Assembly: GCA_934553255.1 (NCBI GenBank)
Contig: CAKTEZ010000024.1
Location: forward strand, 1-21,980
Source: an uncultured Oscillospiraceae bacterium
GTDB taxonomy: Bacteria > Bacillota > Clostridia > Oscillospirales > Oscillospiraceae
Direction: 5' to 3'
DNA: 21,980 nucleotides
This document shows, one piece after another, positions 13,600 to 19,961 of this stretch (within the stretch, counting starts at the first letter, position 1; every line of letters starts with the position of its first letter). Below the pieces are notes generated by a model that searched no databases, was not told where the DNA came from, and was given only the letters and a program-made list of their open reading frames with translations. Made by a program: the position numbers and the translations under genes.

Positions 13600-14640
13600 A
13601 TGGAACTCGAATTACCGTCGCCGCGTCAGTGGGAGCAGGGGCCGCGCATCGTCGCCATCGGCGGCGGCACGGGCCTTTCCACCATGCTGCGGGGCTTAAA
13701 AAAATATACGAAAAATCTGACCGCCATCGTCACCGTGTCGGACGACGGGGGCGGCAGCGGCATGCTGCGCCGCGACCTGGGCCTGCTTCCGCCCGGCGAC
13801 ATCCGGCACTGCATGGAGTCGCTGGCGAATACCGAGCCGGTGATGCAGCAGCTGCTGACCTACCGCTTTGAAAGCGGCACGCTGTGCGGCCAATGCTTCG
13901 GCAACCTTCTTCTCGCCGCGCTCAACGGCGTGACCGGCTCGTTTGAGGAGGCGGTCAAGAGCATGGGGCAGGTGCTTGCCATCAGCGGCACGGTTATCCC
14001 CGTCACGACGGCGGACGTGCGCCTTGCCGCGACCTTTGAAAACGGCGCGTATGTTGTCGGGGAGAGCAGTATTTTCGGCTTCAAGAAAAAGCAGGACTGC
14101 CGCATCGATCATGTTGAGCTGCTGCCCGCGCACCCCAAGGCGCTGCCCGCCGCGCTGGACGCCATCGCAGCGGCGGATCTTATCCTGCTCGGTCCGGGTA
14201 GCCTGTACACGAGCATTATTCCAAACCTGCTGGTGGACGGCGTGGCGGAGGCCATTGCCGCGTCCGACGCGCGCAAGGTCTACATCTGCAACATCATGAC
14301 GCAGGACGGCGAGACCGAGGGCTACACCGCCGCCGACCATCTCGCGGCGCTGCTGCGCCACGGCAAGGGGAGCATGGTGGAGCTGTGCCTCGCCAATTCC
14401 TCCCCTATTCCGCCGGAGCTGGCGGAGCGCTACCGCGCCGAGGGCGCGGAGGCGCTGCGCGTCGACCGCGGACGCATCGCGGAGATGGGCATAGAATTGA
14501 TCGAGTATCCGCTCGCGTCGGCGGCGGGCGATTTTGCCCGCCACGACCCCAGCGCGCTGGCCGACGCGCTTTTGACGCTGTACCGTGAGCGTTCGGTGCA
14601 TATCTACGGCGGGAGCGAGGGCTACCGGCCGGAAAGGTGA
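13600..14640 (+). CDS. yvcK: YvcK / gluconeogenesis factor (CofD-like family)
   Basis: A 346-aa cytoplasmic protein of the YvcK/CofD-like family, which binds UDP-sugars and is needed for normal cell shape and PBP1 localisation during gluconeogenic growth in B. subtilis. Motifs: IVAIGGGTGLSTMLRGLKKY (residues 17-36, nucleotide-binding loop), TVSDDGGGSGMLRRD (45-59), PPGDIRHC (64-71), LCGQCFGNLLLAAL, and LLGPGSLYTSIIPNLLV. An N-terminal extension of about 15 residues precedes the core. In most Bacillota it lies between rapZ and whiA; neither is adjacent here, the next gene being a methyltransferase 13 bases downstream. GTGAGGCG is a modest ribosome binding site. Confidence 0.95.
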   Translation: MELELPSPRQWEQGPRIVAIGGGTGLSTMLRGLKKYTKNLTAIVTVSDDGGGSGMLRRDLGLLPPGDIRHCMESLANTEPVMQQLLTYRFESGTLCGQCFGNLLLAALNGVTGSFEEAVKSMGQVLAISGTVIPVTTADVRLAATFENGAYVVGESSIFGFKKKQDCRIDHVELLPAHPKALPAALDAIAAADLILLGPGSLYTSIIPNLLVDGVAEAIAASDARKVYICNIMTQDGETEGYTAADHLAALLRHGKGSMVELCLANSSPIPPELAERYRAEGAEALRVDRGRIAEMGIELIEYPLASAAGDFARHDPSALADALLTLYRERSVHIYGGSEGYRPER

Positions 14641-14653
14641 GGAGGGAGAGCGT

Positions 14654-15283
14654 ATGACGACGGTGCAGGAATACTGGAACAAGCGCTCGCAGACCTACGA
14701 TTCGCAGATCGGTCCGCGGTATGAGGAGGCCTACCGGAAAACGGTGGAGAATATGCTGCGCTATCTCGCGCCCGCCGACCGCGTGCTGGACTTTGCCTGC
14801 GGTACGGGGATCGTGACGCTGCCGGTCGCGCGGCGGGTGGCGGAGGTGCGCGCGATCGACCTTTCGGAGGAGATGGTGCGGAGGCTCCGCGCGAAGCTCG
14901 CGCCGCAGGGCGTGGAGAACGTGGCGGTCTCACAGACGGACCTTTTCGACGAGAGCCTGCGCGAAGGAGCTTTCGACGCGGTGCTGGCCTGCAATGTGTT
15001 GCTGTATGTGGAGGACCGCGCTCGGACACTCGCTCGCATCCGCGCGCTGCTCAAGCCGGAGGGAATGTTCCTCTCGGTGACGGACTGTCTCGGCGAGGGA
15101 CTGACGCGGGAGAGACTGCGGAAGTGGTGGCGCAGCCGCACGGGGAAAATGCCCTATGTTGCGTTCGACAAAATGCGGACGCTGGAGGAGGACATCGCCG
15201 CGGCGGGATTTAAGGTGCTGGAAACGGAGAACCTGTTCCCCGCGCCGCCGAACCTGTTTGTCGCGGCACGGAAACGAGCATAG
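14654..15283 (+). CDS. Class I SAM-dependent methyltransferase
   Basis: A 209-aa protein starting MTTVQEYWNKRSQTYD; GAGGAGGGAGAG precedes the ATG at 14654, and longer frames would overlap yvcK. The SAM-binding motif I is VLDFACGTGIVTLPVA (residues 44-59), followed by AIDLSEEMV (68-76, acidic residue for the ribose) and FDAVLACNVLLYVED (107-121). The layout is the generic Methyltransf_11/25 type. The substrate cannot be told from sequence. It lies 13 bases after yvcK with no terminator, so it is probably in the same transcript, an arrangement I do not recall as standard for yvcK. Confidence 0.88.
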   Translation: MTTVQEYWNKRSQTYDSQIGPRYEEAYRKTVENMLRYLAPADRVLDFACGTGIVTLPVARRVAEVRAIDLSEEMVRRLRAKLAPQGVENVAVSQTDLFDESLREGAFDAVLACNVLLYVEDRARTLARIRALLKPEGMFLSVTDCLGEGLTRERLRKWWRSRTGKMPYVAFDKMRTLEEDIAAAGFKVLETENLFPAPPNLFVAARKRA

Positions 15284-15290
15284 AGAGCGG

Positions 15291-15331
15291 AAAAGAGGGC
15301 GTCTTTCCAACGGAAAAGACGCCCTCTTTTT
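15291..15331. terminator. Bidirectional terminator
   Basis: Long stem (15291-15306 with 15314-15330, one bulge), then a T-run on plus (CTCTTTTTG) and TCTTTTCC on minus. It separates the methyltransferase gene from the convergent membrane-protein gene. Confidence 0.85.
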
Positions 15332-15347
15332 GATGCTCTGCAAAATA

Positions 15348-15857
15348 TCAGTCCTGCGCGGCGGGCGGCTCGGCGCTCGCTTCGGCCGATGTGCCGGCCT
15401 GCGGCTCCTGCGCGGCTTCTTCGGCAGCGGCGGCCTCAGCGCGGGCAGCCTCCGCCTCGGCGCGCTCGCGCTCCTCGGCGGCGCCCTGTGCGCGGGCGCG
15501 GGCGATCTCCTCCGCCTTTTCCTTTTCCGCCTGCTTCATGGCTTTTTCCAGCCTGCGCCGGTTGGCGCGCTTTTCCACGCCGTGTACGACGCGGAGAAGA
15601 AATAGAAACAGCACGAGAAGAACGCCGAACCAGCTCCAGAAGCCGAGCGCAAAGAGCGTTTTGAGCGTCCACAGTTCGGCCTGAATGCCGAGGAAGCAGA
15701 AGACCACCGACGCGGCGAGCGCCGCGCCGAAGAGAAGCACCCACAGCACGGATCGGACCGCGGAAGACTTGCGGACGCGCAGGTAGGAGATCAGGAACAG
15801 CACGGCAAGCAGAAAAAACGCGGGATACTGCGAAAACAGAATGGTGCGGAAGTTCAT
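15348..15857 (-). CDS. Membrane protein with Ala/Glu-rich C-terminal tail, unknown
   Basis: A 169-aa protein starting MNFRTILFSQYPAFFLLAVL; AGAGGA lies about 9 bases upstream of the ATG at 15857. Three hydrophobic segments are visible in the first 90 residues (around 8-24, 36-58 and 65-90), then a basic stretch (RVVHGVEKRANRRRLEK) and a long charged, alanine-rich, low-complexity tail likely to be cytoplasmic coiled coil (KAEEIARARAQGAAEERERAE) ending in a Pro/Ala/Glu-rich segment. No recognised family. It lies 20 bases after the hydantoinase gene on the same strand, so it is probably the last gene of that operon, but nothing in the sequence ties it to the enzyme functionally. Confidence 0.75.
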   Translation of the reverse strand: MNFRTILFSQYPAFFLLAVLFLISYLRVRKSSAVRSVLWVLLFGAALAASVVFCFLGIQAELWTLKTLFALGFWSWFGVLLVLFLFLLRVVHGVEKRANRRRLEKAMKQAEKEKAEEIARARAQGAAEERERAEAEAARAEAAAAEEAAQEPQAGTSAEASAEPPAAQD

Positions 15858-15877
15858 GGAAGCATTCCTCTTTTCTC

Positions 15878-17260
15878 TCAAAGGGTGCAAAGCCCGCGGC
15901 GGAGGTATTCGCCCTTGCGGCCGCCGACGATGCTGCCGTTTTCGACCATCAGGTCGCCGCGCAGATAGACCTTTGTGATGCCGCCCTCGGTACGCAGTCC
16001 CTCAAAGGGCGTGTAGCCCGCCTTGGTGACCATGTCGCGCGCGGAGAGGATATGGCTCGCCTTGGGGTCGTAGACTACGATGTCCGCGTCCGAGCCGACG
16101 GCGATGACGCCCTTGCGGGGATAGAGTCCATAAAGCTTCGCGGGGTTTTCACACAGGGCGCGGCACATACCCGCGACCGTCATGTTTCCCGCGGCGACGC
16201 CGCAGGTATAGACGACCTCGCCGCGCGTCTCCACTCCGGGAAGACCGCCGGGGATCTTCGTGAAATCCTCGCGGCCCACGTCCTTCTGCGCGAGGGTGAA
16301 GGAGCAGTGGTCGGTGGAGATGGTCTGGATCTCGCCGCGGCGCAGACCGCGCCAGAGCGCGGCCTGATTTTCCTCGCTGCGGATGGGCGGCGCGCAGACA
16401 TAGCGCGCGGCCATGGACCAGTTGGCATCGTGGTATACGCCATCGTCAAGAGCGAGGTACTGCGGGCAGGTCTCGACATAGACCTTCTGCCCGCGCGCGC
16501 GGGCGCGTTCGACCTCGCGCAGGGCCTCGGCGTTCGTCAGGTGGACGATGACCACCGGCGCGTCCGCCGCCTCGGCAATGCGAAGCAGCCGCGCGACCGC
16601 CTCGGCCTCGAGATAGTCGGGGCGGGCCTCGGGATGGGCGGAGACCTCCGCCGCGCGGCCCGCGGCCTTCAGCTCGGCAATGCGCGCGTCGATCACGCCC
16701 GCGTTCTCACAATGGACGCCCGCGATGCCGCCGCGCGCCGTGAGCGCCTTGAGCGCGGAATACACCGCACCGTCGCCGATCATCATGGCGGGGTAGGTGA
16801 GGTACATTTTAAAGGAGGTGATGCCTGCGTCGAACATGGCGTCCAGCTCGCCCTCGACGCTCTCGTTCCAGTCGTCGATGGTCATGTGGAAGCCGTAGTC
16901 GCATGAGCAGCGGCCGTCGGCCTTTTTGTGCCAGAGATCAAGACCGTAGGCGAGTGACTCGCCCTTGTTGGGGCAGGCGAAGTCGATGACGGTGGTCGTG
17001 CCGCCGCGGATGGCGCTGCGCGTGCCGGACGCAAAATCGTCCGCCGTGGTCGTATTGCACACATCGAGGTCGAAGTGCGTATGCGCGTCGATAAAGCCGG
17101 GGAAGAGGTAGCAGCCGGAAACATCCGTCACCTCGGCGTTTTGCGCCTCGGCGGGGGAAACATGGCCGACCTGCGCGATCTTCTCGCCGTCAAGCAGAAC
17201 GTCCGCGCGGCGGGAGCCGCGGGGCGTGACGACAAAGCCGCCCTTGAGCAATTTTTTCAT
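15878..17260 (-). CDS. Dihydropyrimidinase / D-hydantoinase family
   Basis: A 460-aa cyclic amidohydrolase that opens hydantoin- or dihydropyrimidine-like rings. Binuclear zinc ligands are all visible: DAHTHFDL (H60, H62), the carboxylated lysine in TSFKMYLTY (K151), GVHCEN (H183), IVHLTN (H240) and STDHCSF (D317). Length matches the 455-475 aa norm. The start at 17260 has AAGGAG 10 bases upstream; a longer frame to 17449 crosses the promoter. E. coli HyuA (phenylhydantoinase) lies near ssnA-ygfK in the anaerobic purine-catabolic region, and a YgfK homologue sits 2.7 kb away here, so a role in purine ring breakdown is a reasonable inference. A role in pyrimidine degradation is the main alternative. 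Confidence 0.93.
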   Translation of the reverse strand: MKKLLKGGFVVTPRGSRRADVLLDGEKIAQVGHVSPAEAQNAEVTDVSGCYLFPGFIDAHTHFDLDVCNTTTADDFASGTRSAIRGGTTTVIDFACPNKGESLAYGLDLWHKKADGRCSCDYGFHMTIDDWNESVEGELDAMFDAGITSFKMYLTYPAMMIGDGAVYSALKALTARGGIAGVHCENAGVIDARIAELKAAGRAAEVSAHPEARPDYLEAEAVARLLRIAEAADAPVVIVHLTNAEALREVERARARGQKVYVETCPQYLALDDGVYHDANWSMAARYVCAPPIRSEENQAALWRGLRRGEIQTISTDHCSFTLAQKDVGREDFTKIPGGLPGVETRGEVVYTCGVAAGNMTVAGMCRALCENPAKLYGLYPRKGVIAVGSDADIVVYDPKASHILSARDMVTKAGYTPFEGLRTEGGITKVYLRGDLMVENGSIVGGRKGEYLRRGLCTL

Positions 17261-17302
17261 AGGTGTTCCGCTCCTTTGCCTGAAAAAAATCAATACACAC
17301 TT

Positions 17303-17331
17303 ACAATAGCATGTTTTTCCCACGATTTCCA
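17303..17331 (-). promoter_or_regulatory. Candidate promoter of the hydantoinase operon
   Basis: Minus-strand -35-like TGGAAA (17326-17331), 17-bp spacer, extended -10 TGCTATTGT (hexamer 17303-17308). Moderate match. Confidence 0.45.
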
Positions 17332-17404
17332 CAGAAAAAGTGAAATCGGCAAAAGCGACAAGAAAGAGCGGCGAAAATCTGTGATTATGGCGAGAGAATG
17401 CGGC

Positions 17405-17433
17405 TTGTACAAGGACGGGAAAAAAGGTAAAAT
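17405..17433 (+). promoter_or_regulatory. Promoter of the 5'-nucleotidase gene
   Basis: -35 TTGTAC (17405-17410), 17-bp spacer, -10 TAAAAT (17428-17433). It leaves a leader of roughly 65 nt that carries a hairpin. Confidence 0.65.
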
Positions 17434-17443
17434 AAGCATATCC

Positions 17444-17483
17444 TGCCAAAGCTGTGCGACCGATGCGGACAAGGGCTTTGGCA
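17444..17483 (+). promoter_or_regulatory. Leader hairpin upstream of the 5'-nucleotidase gene
   Basis: Perfect 9-bp inverted repeat TGCCAAAGC (17444-17452) and GCTTTGGCA (17475-17483) enclosing 22 nt, followed by AAAAAATT and then the AGGAGG site. It lies entirely in the predicted 5' UTR. It may be an mRNA-stabilising structure or a control element; it matches no riboswitch class I know. Confidence 0.5.
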
Positions 17484-17505
17484 AAAAATTCAGGAGGAAA
17501 AAGCT

Positions 17506-19323
17506 ATGCGAAAGTTTTTGTCCCTGCTTCTGACTCTGGCAATGGTATTCTCTCTGGCCGTGACGGTCAATGCGGAGGAGATCGTTGTCACATCGGCTCC
17601 CGCCGCAACAATGGAGGGCAAGACCGTCATTCTGCACACCAATGACGTTCATGGCGCAGTCGAGGGCTATGCCTATATCACCGCACTCAAGGCCGACTAT
17701 GAGGCCAAGGGCGCGGAGGTCATCCTCGTTGACGCCGGTGACTACAGTCAGGGTACGACCTATGTCAGCACCACCAAGGGCGCTGATGCGGTCGCCATGA
17801 TGAATGCCGCGGGCTATAATGTCGCCACGCTCGGCAACCATGAGTTTGACTACGGCTATGCTCAGCTCAAGGAGAACATGGCCAAGGCCGGCTTCAAGGT
17901 GCTCTGCGCGGATGTTTTCAATGCCGACGGCACCACCATCTTTGACGCCAACTATACCTACACGACCAAGTCCGGCGTGAAGGTCGGCTTCTTCGGCATG
18001 GAAACTCCGGAGACCCAGACCAAGGCCAACCCTGCGCTCATCAAGGGACTGACCTTTGCAACCGGCGATGCCTTCACCAAGGCTGCCGCCGACCAGGTCG
18101 CGGCTCTCAAGGATGCCGATGTTGTTATCTGCCTGGCTCACCTGGGTGTTGACGCCGAGTCGAAGCCCTATACCTCCTATGACCTTTACAGCGCTGTCAA
18201 GGGGATCGATTTCATCATCGACGGTCACTCCCATACCGTGATGGATAAGGGCGCTAATGGCGAACCGATCCAGTCCACCGGTACGGCGTTTGAAAACATC
18301 GGCGTGATCGTCATTGACGACGCTACCAAGAAGATCGAGAGCAATTCTCTCTTTGCAGTCGACGAGAACACCGCCAAGGACGAGACCGTTGCCGCTGCGG
18401 CGAAGGTTATCGTGGATCGTGTCGATGCCGAGTACGGCGCCGTTTTTGCGAAGAGCGAGGTTGAACTCAATGGCGCGAAGGCTCCCAACGGCAACCGTGA
18501 CGGCGAGACCAACAACGGCGACCTGATCACCGACGCGATGGTCTGGAAGGTCCTGCAGAACAAGGACGGCCTGACGGTCGATACGGATCATGTGGTCGCC
18601 ATCACCAACGGCGGCGGCATCCGCGCGCCCATCAAGGTCGGCGACATCACCAAGAAGGACATCAACACCGTGCTGCCCTTCGGCAACACCGTCGCGGTCG
18701 TTTATGTTACCGGCGCACAGCTTCTCGAGGCTCTCGAAGCGTCTACCTACAGCCTGCCGGTCGGCGGCTTCCCGCAGGTGTCCGGCATCAATTTCACCAT
18801 TGATACAGCCAAGGAATTTGATGCGGGCGACCTCTATCCCGGCTCCACTTATCACGCGCCCAAGAGCATCAACCGCGTGACCATCGACAGCATCAACGGT
18901 AAGGCGTTCAAGGCCGACGATACCTACGCCGTCGTTACCAATAACTTCTGCGCCGCCGGCGGCGACACCTATTACGCTTTCGCTGCCGCTACCGCTCAGT
19001 TCGATACCGGTGTGCCTCTGGATGAGGCCATGATGGAATATATTACCACCGAACTCAAGGGCGTCATCGGTGCGGCGTATGCCGCGCCGCAGGGCCGCAT
19101 CACCATCAAGACCGCTCCGGTCGTTGAACCCGAGCCGCAGCCCGAACCCACGCCCGCTCCCAGCGGCGACACCTACACGGTCGTCGCGGGCGACTGCCTG
19201 TGGAACATTGCGTACAAGCTCTATGGCTCCGGCGCGCAGTTCGGCAAGATCGCAGAGGCCAACAAGATCGCCGATCCGTACATCATCTATGTCGGCCAGA
19301 TCCTGACGGTTCCCGCCAAGTAA
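17506..19323 (+). CDS. Secreted 5'-nucleotidase with C-terminal LysM domain
   Basis: A 605-aa exported protein of the 5'-nucleotidase/UDP-sugar hydrolase family that strips phosphate from external nucleotides. Signal peptide: residues 1-23 (MRKFLSLLLTLAMVFSLAVTVNA). The metallophosphatase domain has ILHTNDVHG (42-50), VDAGDYSQG (75-83), GNHEFDYG (110-117), AHLG (211-214) and DGHSHT (239-244). The substrate-binding 5_nucleotid_C domain includes NNGDLITDA (336-344), NGGGIRAP (368-375) and NNFCAAGGDTYYAF (479-492). A Pro/Glu linker (539-553) leads to a LysM domain (YTVVAGDCLWNIAYKLYG onward, to the end), which should hold it on peptidoglycan. AGGAGG precedes the ATG. It is divergent from the hydantoinase operon. 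Codon choice looks slightly richer in GCT/GTT than its neighbours, as in highly expressed genes. Confidence 0.94.
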   Translation: MRKFLSLLLTLAMVFSLAVTVNAEEIVVTSAPAATMEGKTVILHTNDVHGAVEGYAYITALKADYEAKGAEVILVDAGDYSQGTTYVSTTKGADAVAMMNAAGYNVATLGNHEFDYGYAQLKENMAKAGFKVLCADVFNADGTTIFDANYTYTTKSGVKVGFFGMETPETQTKANPALIKGLTFATGDAFTKAAADQVAALKDADVVICLAHLGVDAESKPYTSYDLYSAVKGIDFIIDGHSHTVMDKGANGEPIQSTGTAFENIGVIVIDDATKKIESNSLFAVDENTAKDETVAAAAKVIVDRVDAEYGAVFAKSEVELNGAKAPNGNRDGETNNGDLITDAMVWKVLQNKDGLTVDTDHVVAITNGGGIRAPIKVGDITKKDINTVLPFGNTVAVVYVTGAQLLEALEASTYSLPVGGFPQVSGINFTIDTAKEFDAGDLYPGSTYHAPKSINRVTIDSINGKAFKADDTYAVVTNNFCAAGGDTYYAFAAATAQFDTGVPLDEAMMEYITTELKGVIGAAYAAPQGRITIKTAPVVEPEPQPEPTPAPSGDTYTVVAGDCLWNIAYKLYGSGAQFGKIAEANKIADPYIIYVGQILTVPAK

Positions 19324-19338
19324 AAACCGCACAATTTG

Positions 19339-19376
19339 GAAAGCCGCCCGTTTGGGCGGCTTTCTTCTGCGTTTTT
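19339..19376 (+). terminator. Terminator of the 5'-nucleotidase gene
   Basis: Perfect 11-bp stem (19339-19349 with 19354-19364), 4-nt loop, then TTCTGCGTTTTTT. Confidence 0.85.
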
Positions 19377-19425
19377 TGCTTTTTCCAAATCGTATATTAC
19401 CACATTTCGGACGATTTTTCAAGTC

Positions 19426-19454
19426 TTGTCTTTTCCTCGCCATGGGTGTAGATA
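19426..19454 (+). promoter_or_regulatory. Promoter of the 19475 gene
   Basis: -35 TTGTCT (19426-19431), 17-bp spacer, -10 TAGATA (19449-19454), about 20 bases before the start codon. The -10 sits in the middle of an inverted repeat. Confidence 0.5.
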
Positions 19455-19465
19455 ACATGGCGAGG
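19435..19465. promoter_or_regulatory. Inverted repeat around the -10, candidate operator
   Basis: Perfect 10-bp arms CCTCGCCATG (19435-19444) and CATGGCGAGG (19456-19465), 11 bases apart, spanning spacer, -10 and the ribosome binding site of the gene at 19475. The spacing suits a dimeric repressor. Confidence 0.4.
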
Positions 19466-19474
19466 TGAAGAACG

Positions 19475-19902
19475 ATGAATGAATTGACGGTGTTCGGCGC
19501 GCTGTCCGCGCGGCAGACGGCGGCGCGGACGCTGCTCCTCTGGCGCTCGCTCGCTGCCGCGCCGCTGCCGGAGAACCGCTCGCTGCACGATACGCTGCGG
19601 AGCATCGGCAAGGGCTTCCGCCGCTATGACACGCGCTTTTTTCCGCAGCGCTTCCCCTGCGACATCGACTACCAGCTTGCGCTGCCTGTGCCGGAGAGCC
19701 TGCTTGGAATAGATTATGTTAACCGTTATCTGGCGCATTTGACTGCTGAGAGTATCCTCCTCTCAGCCTTGCCGCGGCAGGAGGTCCGCGCGGCGTTGGA
19801 GCGCTCCTGCCCCGACTGGCGGGGGCTGCTCATCAATCTCTATGCGCCGTCCGCGCCGCCGCGCTGCGGGACTGCGTCGGTCTGCGCGGGCTATTCGTGT
19901 AA
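19475..19902 (+). pseudogene. Short uncharacterised protein with probable 3' frameshift
   Basis: The ATG at 19475 follows GAGGTGAAGA. The frame reads through RSIGKGFRRYDTRFFPQ and PCDIDYQLALPVPESLLG into INLYAP near 19855, then continues as low-quality sequence to a TAG at 19949-19951, running through a terminator hairpin. The adjacent frame reads AVRAAALRDCVGLRGLFV and stops at the TAA at 19900-19902, just before that hairpin, so I suspect a one-base shift near 19846-19855 and place the ancestral end at 19902; without a shift the CDS would be 19475-19951 (158 aa). The Y/F-D-x-R-F...CDIDYxL...VPE...YLN/VNRYL pattern recalls an uncharacterised clostridial family (possibly DUF6179, from memory, unverified), whose members are longer, so N-terminal truncation is also possible. 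No function is assigned. Confidence 0.5.
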
Positions 19903-19910
19903 AGAAAAGA

Positions 19911-19938
19911 GGAGCGGCCGCTTTTCAGCGGTCGCTCC
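19911..19938 (-). terminator. Terminator of the ygfK-like gene
   Basis: 11-bp stem with one G-U pair (19911-19921 with 19928-19938), 6-nt loop; the minus strand continues TCTTTTCTTT. It lies 23 bases past the stop codon of the convergent oxidoreductase gene. Confidence 0.8.
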
Positions 19939-19961
19939 TGCGTTCGGATAGAGGGCTTCGC

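Noticed and set aside
17261..17449. N-terminal extension of the hydantoinase
   Set aside because: It would include the promoter region and reads as unrelated hydrophobic sequence; the start at 17260 has its own AAGGAG.
17290..19611. 773-codon open frame on minus, opposite the 5'-nucleotidase gene
   Set aside because: Antisense shadow; low-complexity G/V/D composition, crosses a terminator and two promoters.
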